From the NCBI GenBank assembly GCA_014871385.1, contig CM026426.1, forward strand, positions 82,069,566 to 82,133,565: DNA of 64,000 nucleotides, written 5' to 3'. A program made the translations under genes and the position numbers. This document shows, piece after piece, positions 11,408 through 22,089 of the stretch (its first letter is position 1; each line of letters starts with the position of its first letter). The DNA is from Ceratodon purpureus (lineage: Eukaryota > Streptophyta > Bryopsida > Pseudoditrichales > Ditrichaceae). The notes under the pieces were generated by a model that was given only the letters and a program-made list of their open reading frames with translations, did no database searches and had not been told where the DNA came from.

Positions 11408-11871
11408 TATTGTAGTCGGTACACAATAGGGTAACCATACCAGCAGTAATACGTAGACCTGTACATAGCATGATACGTAGTACTAATTGGACAGCACCGT
11501 TCCCACCAGTTTCAAATTCCGCAAGAACTATGATGAGAGGAACTCCGGCCAGCTGGAGCGGCCTCTACAAGAGATTAGTACATGTACTCTTGTTGTTATG
11601 GCTCTCTCTCTTGGGTATGCTTCTGGTACTGTAGAGCTCCAAGAACCGCTGGGCTTGTCAGTGGGAGCTAGATTGATTATTGCTGTGTAAACGATGCATG
11701 TGAGCCATGGCATTTAATTTAATCTACTTGTGAGGATTTGGTATACAAGAGTGGTGAGTCTGTCTGTGTTAATTTTTCCTTTTCAGCCTTGCTAGATCTT
11801 TTCTTTAGCCTTTTTGAAGTATCTGAGTATCTTGGTTCAGAGTCAGTGAGAGCAAATTAATTTATCACAAT
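11408..11871 (+). repeat. 5' LTR of the Copia element
   Basis: Begins TATTGTAGTC and ends ATTTATCACAAT; the outermost bases form a short inverted repeat (TATTGT/ACAAT). It matches the 3' LTR almost throughout. Short frames inside it are not genes. Confidence 0.9.
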
Positions 11872-11885
11872 TGGTTATGGGCCCA
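11872..11885 (+). promoter_or_regulatory. Probable primer-binding site
   Basis: TGGTTATGGGCCCA follows the 5' LTR directly, in the position of a tRNA primer-binding site and starting with the expected TGG. The complementary tRNA was not identified. Confidence 0.5.
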
Positions 11886-12083
11886 CACTATTCTTCCTAG
11901 CAACACAGATCTATAAAGAAAGTACTAGAAAAGTGGTAGTTATTTGAGTCTTGCCTACCTGTTTTGTTGTGACAAAGCATTAGCCTGATTGTTCTGAGTG
12001 ACGAGAGCTGTGCCTATGGTTTCGCCACTGCTTTATTCTGATTTGCTTAGCAAGGCTTCCTGGAGATCCTATCTTGAGAAAGC

Positions 12084-13551
12084 ATGGATGCTAATGCGGA
12101 ACTCAAAAACGTCAAGAGTTATAATGGTCAAAACTTTCACCCGTGGAAGTTTCAGTTACGAGCCATTCTCTAGGGCCAGGATCTAATGGGCATCGTGGAC
12201 GGTACTATACCGAAGCCAAATGCTCCCGATCAGCAAGCACAGTGGGTATGCAAGGACAATCAATGTATCTCACTCCTGTGCAAGGCGGTGGATGAGTCTA
12301 TCCTTAAGATACTTATGGATTGTAACACCTCTAAGGCAATCTGGGATAAACTGAAGTTACTTCAGGACCAGTCTGCTCATGAGAGTGTACATCACATACA
12401 ACAAAGGTTCTACGATTGGAAGATGGAGAGCACCGATACCATTGCTTCGTTTCTTGGAAAGCTAGAGGTGATTAAGTCCTCGCTTATCAATATGGGCGAC
12501 AATTCTATTACTAATGCCAACCTAGTTGCCAAAGTTCTGGCCAACCTTCCTGCGAATCGTTGCATTTCTTTTCTATCGGCTTGGAATAACGTAGAAGACG
12601 CTTTGCGGACACTCAACAATCTCACGATCCAGTTGCTGCGTCATGAGACTAGAATGAGGAACGAGGAGAAAGAAGAGGAGAAGGTCGCAATGGCATACGC
12701 GGCAACTTACACCAAGGGTCCGTCCAGCGCCATCTCCAACCCTGTTCAATCAAAGGTGGCTCAGCCATCGCTTAGCTTTGAACAGCGCCAAGATCGGAGG
12801 AGGGAGATCAACGACCAAAAGAAGGTGAGTACTTGCTACTGGTGTGAGCAAACAGGGCATTGGGCACGAGAATGCCCCTTCGGTGAGAGCCAAGATGGCT
12901 CTGCAGACTTGCTCGATGGGAGTAACGGAGCACAGCAGCTCCCTCCACCACTGCCCATGCCACCATCTCACAGGGCTTACATGACTGCGACCAATGCTGC
13001 ATATTTTTCCTCTTGGCACGTGGATAGCAGGTGCATGGATCATATGACTAACATCAACACATACTCTTCAGCTTACATAGACATTTCTTTGGGGAAGCGA
13101 AGTGTTCAGGGAGTTGGCGGAGTGGTTCTTGACGTGATTGGGATCGAGGACATTAATGTCCAAGTACATCTGGGTGACGGTGAAGAGTTTGCAACATTGA
13201 CGGAGGTTCTTTATGTGCCCAAGCTTGGGACCAGCCTCTTCTCATCACAAAGAGCAGCCCAACGGAATGTTGATACGGTGACTTCGAAACACCCTTGTCG
13301 TTTAGTCACACAAGCATGGCAAATAGTCATGCAGGGAGTTTTGGTAAATAAGTTCTACAAACTTCTAATATTACCCTTAATGCCGAGCCACATAGCAACG
13401 CTTCATGTCGGGACGTTCGGTGTTACCACCAAGAAAGACAGTCTGCAGACTATCGACACCTGGCACAAGCGACCTGGCCACATACATCACGACATGATAA
13501 AGCAGATGGCCTCCCGTAACACCGTCAAAGGATTATCTCTGCTTGGAAGAC
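12084..13551 (+). pseudogene. Copia gag, protease and pre-integrase part
   Basis: The start ATG at 12084 gives M-D-A-N-A-E and then the gag signature F-H-P-W-K-F-Q-L-R-A-I-L. An in-frame TAG follows at 12171-12173, where Gln would fit (L-x-G-Q-D-L). The frame then stays open to the inserted element. Visible domains are a UBN2-like gag region, a zinc knuckle C-Y-W-C-E-Q-T-G-H-W-A-R-E-C (CX2CX4HX4C), the protease region W-H-V-D-S-R and D-H-M-T, and the pre-integrase motif W-H-K-R-P-G-H-I-H-H. In the protease the active-site D-S-G is D-S-R here, so it should be inactive. The reading continues on the far side of the nested element at 27638. Confidence 0.88.
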
Positions 13552-13593
13552 ATTAGGATAAGATTGTGGTCTCCAACGGGCCTTTGGTCGGAA
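13552..13593 (+). repeat. Left terminal inverted repeat of the 14-kb element
   Basis: Starts ATTAGGATAAGATTG and continues GGTCTCCAACGGGCC. It pairs with the segment ending at 27637. Confidence 0.7.
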
Positions 13594-13630
13594 TCTGTGC
13601 CTGAAAATTTGGCCATGCCCGTGCACTTTA

Positions 13631-13657
13631 CCTGCTGGCACCAATAGTGCCAGCAGG
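13631..13657. repeat. Perfect 11-bp hairpin close to the left end
   Basis: CCTGCTGGCAC and GTGCCAGCAGG are exact reverse complements around a 5-base loop. The arm contains the TGCTGGCA word that recurs through this element on both strands. Candidate transposase-binding site or structural element. Confidence 0.65.
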
Positions 13658-14265
13658 TCGCCAAAGGGTCGTCAATTCGGCGTTTGGGGGGTCCAGCCAG
13701 TAGTCGCGCAGGAAGGCTTCTCTCCCCCCCGCGCGTGTAGTCCCGCAGGTTGAAAACGAAGCCTCTTCGCGCTCGGAATCCGAGAATTGCAGAAGGGTGT
13801 CAGCGGTGGTGGGCTTTATGAATTCCTGCAAAACTGACTCAGTTTGGCCACCTACCGGAATCGAGTTGCCGCTCCCCCTTTGAGATGCAACGTGCACAAG
13901 GTATTGATGTCAAAATGTTGCCAACGGTCATTCCGAACCTCATGCGTTCCTGTGAGAAAGTTGTCGCGGTTGCGTTGTAAACCAGGATGGAGCGGTAGAG
14001 GCCTCCAAAGGCTGCATCAAGTTTTTCGATTTGGGTTGTGGGTGGTCACGCATTGTGCAATAGAGATTTAGGGTTTAGCTGTAGTGGTCTCCCAAACACT
14101 GCCAACGGTCTACCATCCACATGGGTTGGAGAGAGTACCTGAATTGGGAATTGGGGTTTCGGGATGAGGTTTAAGGTAGGTCGTACCTTGGTTGCGAGGC
14201 CGTGGACGTCGAAATTAGCCGTTCGTGATGGCGAAGGGTGTGTTGACACCATGTAGTTCTCGCGG

Positions 14266-15303
14266 TTGATGACAGCGACGACAACATTTGTAAGTTTTGA
14301 GCTCACAGTCAAATATTTCATGCATTCTAGTGGTATGGCTACACGGCCAAACTCCCTCGTACAGAGTGTCATCCTGCATAACACTCAAGATTTGGAGGGC
14401 AACTGGATCCCCATGAGGGTGGATCGTGATTCATGGCTTATGCTGCAACCAACGTCGGATGGGCCTTTTTGTAGAGAGGCAAGGCGGCATGGTGGAGAAA
14501 ATTTTCGGGGGGCCTTCAAAGCGCAAATAAGAGATTTCTCCTCAATCTCCACAAAGCATGGAGCATGCGACCTCGATTAGGTGCTTGTGCCGCATGCATA
14601 TCAGCCAAGGCATCTGCGCTTGGATCCCGGGAAGGCAGGAACCAATTCGGGTATGGCAAACTACCTGTACACGTCGCTTTCGGAGGATAGGGTACATCCC
14701 GCATCTATCCTTGGTCCCATTCTTGTGCTCCATGTTGAGATTGGGGAGGCAACACGGAATCGATAGAGCCCCGCGGAGTTGCTAGACATAGGTACATTCT
14801 TCCTTGGTGGTCTGTATTTGCCTCCAACAGGTGACACGCTGTACGGAAAGGTTGAAGCACTCCCGCTTCCAGGGTTTAACGATGTGGAGTGGCCTTTGCT
14901 AGATATGCACACATCTGAGGCGTTTAGAACAAAGCTCACTCTCGATTTTGCAAATGCTATGAAAGCAACAACTGGTAGTAGCTTCGTCCACCACCAATGG
15001 TTTATGCCAATCCATGTTATGGTTGATTTGTTTGCGGTAGCTGCTGACAGCATTAGGCGGACACCTACACTGTTTGTTTTGAATAGTCCATCCGAGGCTC
15101 TGCTGAGCAGTCTGATGAACCCAGGGTGGAACGAGAAGTTCCACATTGGCCAAGATGTCATCAAGTGCGTTGCCAACAGGTCCAACATTGTTTTCCGCTA
15201 TCACGTGGGGAGACAAACATTATACACCAAGTTCATGTATACAAGGTATAGGGGGCTGCCAACAGTCAGTGGGAAGCGATGGATCACCTACCAGAGTAGG
15301 TGA
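14266..15303 (+). pseudogene. Plus-strand protein of the 14-kb element, unknown function
   Basis: One reading frame runs from 14266 to TAG at 15301-15303, broken by TAG at 14578-14580 (D-L-D-x-V-L-V-P) and 14764-14766 (R-N-R-x-S-P-A-E-L-L). Gln would fit at both. An acceptor-like CTCACAG just upstream (about 14308) suggests the first coding exon begins near 14309, with an earlier exon unidentified. The protein of about 330 residues contains G-T-F-F-L-G-G-L-Y-L-P-P, W-P-L-L-D-M-H and F-A-N-A-M-K-A, and a hydrophobic stretch M-P-I-H-V-M-V-D-L-F-A-V-A. I do not recognise the family. It is on the opposite strand to the other two genes of this element. Confidence 0.5.
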
Positions 15304-15682
15304 TGGTGGAAGTGTCTTGTATGTTTAGGGGAAACCTGCTGCCAACATTCGAAGTTGGCAAGGGTTGGCTAGTATCCCACCTGCTGCACGAAATTGTAAT
15401 GGCACTTGGAGATGACGTACCTGGGCAGTACAACCTGGTTGTGATAGAGGCCAACGGTGTTCGTGAGAAAAAGGTACGAGTCTAGGCGAACTCATCTTGT
15501 CGTTTAGATGTGTTGGGAATTGGTTGTTCGGAGCTCCTTATTGCCAGCAAACAAAAATGACAGGTTTTGTTGGGTGCAGATCAACTAGCGCCATGAGAGA
15601 CACCTTACAGTTGCAGATGTCACGGTCCCCAAAAGGATCAAGATTGTGGAGCTATAGGAAAAGTGATTTCAAAGAGAGATAG
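15278..15682 (+). repeat. Original of a 405-bp segment duplicated inside element A
   Basis: Near-identical (over 90% by eye) and in the same orientation as 21387-21793. It holds a short frame (M-D-H-L-P-E at 15282) that has TAG at 15300-15302 where the other copy has GAG. The frame then runs through E-V-S-C-M-F-R-G-N to V-R-E-K-K, where AAG/GTACGA looks like a splice donor. It overlaps the end of the 14266-15303 frame in another phase. Product unknown. Confidence 0.7.
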
Positions 15683-15879
15683 TTACAGTATGTGGGATGT
15701 CATGAAGTTCTTCGCCAAGTCGTTAGTGAGTTCAGATAGTGGTTTTGCTTACCATTCAGGACTTTCTGTGGGACTTCCTCTATTAACGTGTTATATACGG
15801 CAAATTTGAAGTACCCTTGATCTACGTGCTGCCAGGGGAAATAAAAAACAAAGACAATTGCAATTAGCAAATGAATCTA

Positions 15880-16720
15880 ACGGTGCTAATCAAAAATAAA
15901 ATTAAATACACTCAGTCTAAAGTATGGCGTGGATTTCAGAGAGTCCCGGTCTGAATCGGAAAATTGCTTAGAACTTGTGGTGGCGCCATTGACGGTGGAG
16001 CCTGCTGTCAGCGCAAAATAAGAAATAAAAACAATTGCAAACAAGAGACCACATGAGTTGCAAACACAAAATGGAATTTGGCACTTCACAAATATAAAGT
16101 AATTAGGAAGGAATGTAAAGTTTGTCACTTCAATCGCAGAGGTTAGCTCCTTCGTGAACCTGGTGCTTAGAACTGACAGTGGCGGGTACAATGCAGCCCT
16201 TGCTGCCAACAACAAGGAAAAAAAGGAAGGTTGCAAATAAAAAAAGGACGATGGTTAATTATAATAGAATAAGATAAAAATAAAAAACAGTTGTACATAA
16301 GAGGTGAAGTAGGTCGCACATGGAAAATAATAACATTTGTAAATATTAAAAGGAACCATGGTTGCGATTAATGAAATAAGAAAGAAAAAAGAACAGAAAA
16401 GCTTGCAAATAAAAAATGCAACTTGGTTGCATATAAGAAGGGAAATTCAAAGGGAAGAACTTTGATGACGGCCATGGCTCTTAGATAGCGCGGGCTTGAA
16501 GAGAACAACAGATGGAAAGGTAAAATGGCGGCTAAAGTGCAGCCCTTGCTGTCGGCCGTCCACAATAAAGAAGAAATACAGTTGCAAATAAAAAAGAAGG
16601 GTTACAAGAATGCCATTTCTTTCAAAGAGACATGGCGGTCCAGAGGCCAATTGTTTTCAAGTTCTGAAAAGTTTGAGAAAGGTGGCCCATAAAAGTCCGG
16701 ACCTACAGTCGCTGCCAGCA
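15880..16720 (-). repeat. Array of small repeated exon/intron-like modules
   Basis: On the minus strand at least three short GC-richer blocks (near 16440-16560, 16140-16205 and 15920-16000) begin C-A-[A/G]-G-G-C-T directly after a (T/G)GNCAG acceptor-like sequence. They are separated by AT-rich spacers sharing TTTGCAACTG/TTGCAAATAAAAA words. They look like diverged copies of one exon plus intron unit belonging to the 3' part of the minus-strand gene at 16741-18729. Confidence 0.4.
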
Positions 16721-16740
16721 AACCCCTAACCCGGCCTAGA

Positions 16741-18729
16741 AAACTATCCAAGGTGGGAATCTACTCCACGGCTGCATTTGTGGCAATTGCCTCAACAAGG
16801 CTCGACAGTCCCTCCATGTTGGTGTCGTCCTCGTTCTTCTCATCTTCACCTGGTCCTTGCGTGGTGGCGGATGAGTCCTAGTTCCTATCTCCAGATAGTG
16901 CTGCCTAGGTCTCATGAGGAGAGCGTTGCGAGGGATCGAACGCCAGGGAGTCTGAGTCGGAAAGAGCATCCTTTGCAGTTGCTGCCAACAAACAAGAATT
17001 AGAAACGAAGTAACATTCGGATGTAACAACGAGGCAGGCAACAAGCAAGGGGTAGTTAGGTTTAGGGGCAACAAACCTTGGTCGCCCATGGCCTTCTTCC
17101 ACGGAAGCGCGGCCACAGAGGAAGTAGCAGGCTGCTTGCTGCCAGCACGTGATGAAGCAGGCTTGGCCACAAAGACCTCCTCCGTGAGACGTAACTCCTC
17201 CGTGGCCTTGGAGTCAAGGTCAAAGCCCCACTACCCAAGTCATCCTCCAGTCATCCCCCGCTCGCATCGACGGCATCAGGCGTCTTGGGAGAAGACTGCC
17301 TCAAACATACAATGGGGATGTGCCAAGAAGCCGCAGAACAAAGGTACGCAGCAGGTGTCAACAAAGTAACGCTCGCAAAAGCGGCATGGGTTGTTCAAGG
17401 CTATTGGCAACACCTAGAACTCCCGGGGGTAACGAGCCAACACCTTCTTCGGCCGCAAGAAAGCTGATGCCAACTCCAAGGCCGAGATCTCCGCTATCAG
17501 CGCGGAGACCTCAGCATGCCGTCTCTGCTCATCGGCTTCCATCTCCTCCAACTTCTTGTAGACCCTATCAATGCCGGCCTGGGCCTCAAGGAGTGCCTTG
17601 CTTGCAAGCCCCAACTTGTCTTGGCCCAAGCGGGCCGCCTGATCAAAGCGCCTCTTCTCTTGATCGTTGCCATCCGCCGCGGCCTTCTTGGCGGCCTCGC
17701 GGGCGGAGAAGATGTCGTCATAGAGCTTGGACTCCTCGGCCTCCTTGGCCTTGATGTAGTCCCGCTAGGTTGCAAGGTCAACCTTCATGCGGTCCAGGCT
17801 GGCCTCCACCTTCACAAGTGCCGCCTCCAATGACTTCTTCTTGAGGCGCTGCTGCTTTAGGACCTGCTTTGGATCTGTTGCCACCAAGGGCTGCACCTTG
17901 ATTGCAACGGCAGCTAGGGTCTTCACAGCCTTCTTCTCAGCCACGGCCTTGGCAGGAGCGGGCAGGGATCTAGGATCCCTGACCTTCTTCGCCTCTGCAA
18001 CCGTGAAGTCCTTGGAGGTGGCTCCAACTGCCTTGGCTCCGCATCTCGCCTCCGCCCCTTTGCCCTTGCGCTTGCTGCCAGCACCGGAGATGTGGCCAGC
18101 GAGGAAGTCAATGATGGCTTCAATTTGCTCCCTCAAGGCCGGGGGTGTCAACTTCTGCGGATTACGCCCTGGCAGCTTCTCACGCCCCTTCTGAAGGGCC
18201 TCCGGCTTTTGGGCGAAGTTGACATCCACGCCCTCCTCAAAAAAGAGGTGGCAAGCCCGAAGGAAGGAGGTCCCGAATGCCCAATTGTTGGGATCACCTC
18301 CATAGTTCTTCCGGTACATCTCCAAGTATTTCCTCTAGGCCTTCGGATCCTCACAGTCAGCAACGTAGTGCCACCCAGAAGAACGCTTTGGCCATCTGTC
18401 GATGAAGTCGGCCTTCCTGCAATGCTTGTCGCCGCTGAGGTCACTGAACTTGAACCCCTTGTTGGAGAGCTGCAAGGTGCGGTGGAAGAAGTCCTCATCG
18501 TAATCCGCAGCCTGCCTACCCAGCAGAAATGGGGCGAGGTGGTGGAATTGTCCATGAAGTGCAGGGGGTAAGCCCTCCAAATCAAACGCATCATCCCATG
18601 GCGTCTCAACTCCTTCCTCCTCCTTGCTGTCAGCAACCTCGACGACCTCCTTCTTCACCACGACCTCCTTCTTCTCAATGCGATCCTCTTCCTGAGAAGC
18701 CGCGGCCCTTCCCTTCCTACGGCTTGACA
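16741..18729 (-). pseudogene. Minus-strand acidic/coiled-coil transposon protein, several amber codons
   Basis: Likely start at 18729 (M-S-S-R-R-K-G-R), or 18814. The first exon reads to about 17414 in one frame with TAG at 18335-18337 and 17765-17767. An intron of about 85 bp ends in a GTTGGCAG acceptor near 16990. A second exon runs to about 16741 with TAG at 16905, 16878 and 16761, all in one frame and all where Gln is plausible. The N-terminal part has F-H-H-L-A-P-F-L-L-G and R-S-S-G-W-H-Y-V-A-D-C, then N-W-A-F-G-T-S-F-L-R. The centre is Lys/Ala-rich and basic. The C-terminal half is a long heptad-rich coiled coil (A-K-E-A-E-E, K-K-L-E-E-M-E). A gag-like or transposition accessory role is possible but not shown. 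Confidence 0.5.
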
Positions 18730-20300
18730 TCTCTGGCGCTGGTAGTGCAAAAACAACACGTTTCACGATAGAGGGATCGCGCATGGCAGTTGAAAAATGA
18801 AAGACCACTGACAACGCATTATTCGTGCCGTTTAGTTGAATTTAGTTCTTACAGAAGAATCCTCGCAGCTCTCCGAACCTTGGCGGCCATGGCTAAACGA
18901 CCCCTACTAACTCTGCCATTGCCCCCTCCGCACTAACACAACAATTGAGAGGCATTGACAAAATCCGTGGGGGGGAGAAAACGAAAGCTTAGCTTTCTGC
19001 CTTCACTGTCGTCTCTCCCTCCTGCTGCCGCAGCTTCCCTCACCCTCCCGCCCTTAAAGCTCCCCTATGCGCCTTGGCTCCCCTCTGCTCTGTAACTTCC
19101 CTCTGCGCCGCAGCTCCCCTCCGACGTCGAAGCTCCCCTTCGCTTCCGTATCTTCACTGCTGCCTTCTTGCTGCAGGTCTTCCCTTCCCCACAGCTCGCA
19201 CCTCCACCCTGATGCCTCCGCCACAGCCACGCCACTCGCGCAGCAGCTCCCTTTGTTGATGTTCGCTGCTGCTCCTGCTCACACCTCGAATCCGCTCCCC
19301 TCAAGTCGACCCGCTCCCCATAAGTTGTCCCTGCACCTCGCAGCTCCACCGAGCTCTATAGAGCACAGCTCCCTCTCGCCCCTTCTGCTGCAGCTCAAGT
19401 GAAAACAATATCCCACATGCGGCTCTCTCCTCCACTTCTCGCTCCTCACGATGTGGCTTCCGCACCCGCAAACGCTCACGGCCCCCTCCGCAACCACAAA
19501 TCGTCAGAGTCCCCTCCCTACCCACAAATCCTCACGGCCCCCTCCGCCTGATTCAATGATGTCCCTTCTGGCTAGTTGGTGCAGCGCTCTTGAACGGCAT
19601 GAATCTTGAGAGCGTGCTCCTGACAATGGATCACGGCGCCCACAACACTACCGTATCAGAGCAAACCCGAGGCGCCTGCTGGAAGCAAGAGGTCGGCAAC
19701 AGAAGAGAGGCGGAGAGCAGCTAACAGTCAACCCCATATCCTTTTTCGAGAAGAATGCCAAAGACTGGTGTGAAGGACACTCTTGCTGGAGTCAACCGCC
19801 TGCCACGTGGGCAGCGTCCTTCAAGGGGGGTTGAGACTCTTAAGCAATGATAATTAGGGGGTCGTAAAGGAGCTGGTGGGAAGGTCACACTAACCTTAAT
19901 TGTCAATCATTGCTACGGCCTTACACATCATTTCCCCATTTGATTTTAATTGCGAAAAATTGGCATAGAAATTTAAATTCAAATTTAAAGGTGAGTAACA
20001 TGTATGATTACTAAGACACATTCATAAAATTCATCATTATGGAGAGTAATAATCCCTTGGATTGGCCTTTCTAGTGAAATAACTAGAGAACATGTTTATG
20101 AATGAAGCATGTCTAGCCTATCTAAATGAAAACATTGTTGATACCCAAAAAATTACAAAAATTTGGTCAATCTATTCGTAGATGGCTAGTGTAGAATAAA
20201 GCCATCAAACATGTTTAGGGAATAAGCATGGTCCACCCCAACTAAATGAAAACATTGTTGGCAGCCACATTCTATAGATCCATATAGTGAGTTTACAATG
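18730..20300. other. Upstream region of the minus-strand gene; no gene called
   Basis: 18815-19550 is C/T-rich and gives low-complexity Pro/Ser/Arg-rich frames on both strands. 19900-20290 contains two related 70-bp words (around 20100 and 20200) with AACATGTTTATGAATGAAGCATG-like text. No coding unit is supported. Confidence 0.35.
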
Positions 20301-20967
20301 GATTGCACTCAATTCACTCGGTCGTTGCTAGCGTCACCACCGCCTACGTTGTTGCCAGCGTCCTCATTGTCAGTGGCGTTGCGACCTTCCTCAGGATCCA
20401 CATTGCTGCCATCCACCCCGGGGTCCTCTTTGTTGGCACAATCGAATGCTTGTCCACTGTTGGCTCCACCACCTCCAACGGTGTTATCACACACCGAAGC
20501 GCTGCCAACACGCCGTCGCCTTGACCGCCAATTCTCCAAAGCCTTGGCAGCATTTGATCGATGCCACTGTTCTCGCCTTCTATGCGTAGCCTCCAATCTT
20601 GCCTCATCAACCTCGGTTTGAAAACCCTAGTGCACTCTAATTTCTTGTTATACCGATGCTGTATAGTTTGGTACCGATGCTGGAATTGTTGCAAAATAAC
20701 ACTGATGCGCTCTTTGCCACCACTATGAGCTGTATGCACTTGATTCGCTTCCTTTCTAATCTCCACGTTGCCACCGTGAGCCCCGATAGCTGAGAAGGAC
20801 TTCTCCATTTGCTCTATTGTTGTAGCCCTCAGTCTTTGATCTTGTATGTTCCATACATAAATGATGTGTTAATGCACAATCTTCTCTGCTAAGCGAACTA
20901 GAGCATGGAAAGTACAAATGTGCACTCAATGCAACGGAATTGGCAAGATAGGCCTCCACCTTGTATG
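20300..20967 (-). CDS. 3' part of the long minus-strand gene of the 14-kb element
   Basis: Two overlapping minus-strand frames. One (about 20967-20756) contains Y-K-V-E-A-Y-L-A-N-S-V-A. The other ends at 20309 with an Arg-rich segment (R-R-R-E-Q-W-H-R-S-N-A-A-K-A) followed by a Gly/Asn/Asp-rich acidic tail. They lie downstream, on the same strand, of the exons at 24834-26724, from which they are separated only by element A. They probably form the 3' end of one gene. Exon joints could not be fixed by eye. Confidence 0.35.
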
Positions 20968-21386
20968 TGCACTGTCGGAACACGGAAACTTAATTAACAT
21001 CCGGATAACACTCAAAACGAGCGTAAACTTCCATATTGTCAACTAGGTTCCGAGTATCGTCCAGGGATTCAATAGTGCTTTGTCCGATAGTTACTCTTAG
21101 TCTTTCCGAGCCTCCTTATTGCTCGAATAGTATTTCTGGAACGTAACTCTTCTACTCTCTTCTCTGTTACTTCGGGCGTTTTGTCAACAAACCCCAACGT
21201 CTCGGAAAGGATGCTACCTTACAACTGACTTAGAACACTCTGGTCAGCAGGTCACACAAGCGGCCACTTCCGATCCGTGAGACTACAACGACAAACCGAT
21301 CCGGATCTAAAAGAACCAAGATCCGGTTATTCCTAGGTGACCCGTACCACTTTCTGAATCCCCCTCTCATAGAGTGCGGAACCTCT

Positions 21387-21793
21387 TCGATGGATCACCT
21401 ACCAGAGGAGGTGATGGTGGAAGTGTCTTGTATGTTTAGGGGAAACCTGCTGCCAACATTCGAAGTTGGCAAGGGTTGGCTAGTATCCCACCTCCGGCAC
21501 AAAATTGCAATGGCACTTGGAGATGACGTACCTGGGCAGTACAACCTGGTTGTGATAGAGGCCAACGGTGTTCGTGAGAAAAAGGTTCGAGTCTAGGCGA
21601 ATTCATCTTGTTGTTTAGATGTGTTGGGAATTGGTTGTTCAAAGCTCCATACTGCCAGCAAACGAAAATGACAGGTTTTGTTGGGTGCAGATCAACTAGC
21701 GCCATGAGAGACACCTTAGAGTTGCAGATGTCATGGTCCCCAAAAGGATCAAGATTGTGGAGCTGTAGGAAAAGTGATTTTGAAGATAGATAG
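21387..21793 (+). repeat. Captured 405-bp segment inside element A
   Basis: Near-identical to 15278-15682 of the surrounding 14-kb element, and absent from element B, which has about 220 bp of unrelated sequence at the same place (54259-54478). Here the frame M-D-H-L-P-E-E-V is open (GAG where the other copy has TAG) through to V-R-E-K-K-V-R-V and TAG at 21594-21596. The junctions are sharp: CTCTTCG/ATGGATC at the left and TAGTTAC/CCGGATC at the right. Confidence 0.8.
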
Positions 21794-22089
21794 TTACCCG
21801 GATCATTCACACTTAACTAGAAACCACGCACAGTACTTGCAAAACACGAATACTTTACTGATAAGGAATATAGGGAGAAAACATGCAAAACAAAGACCCG
21901 ACCTGCATTGCCTTCCCCGTTTAAGTAAGCAGGGGCTTTCACAAAAGCGGAGGCGCCAAAAGTTCAATCAAAAACCCTAATTCCTAATCATCTACCTAGA
22001 ATTCTATTTTACGGTTAATGCGGATCTCGCCGGTCCGATACCTACTCCTATAAATCCGGAAAGTGACAGGCAGTTCCAGTGCGAGGAAT

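Noticed and set aside
17320..17833. Plus-strand Arg/Pro- and Leu/Gly-rich ORFs opposite the minus-strand coiled-coil gene
   Set aside because: They are antisense shadows. The minus strand shows heptads, a continuing frame and splice-like joints.
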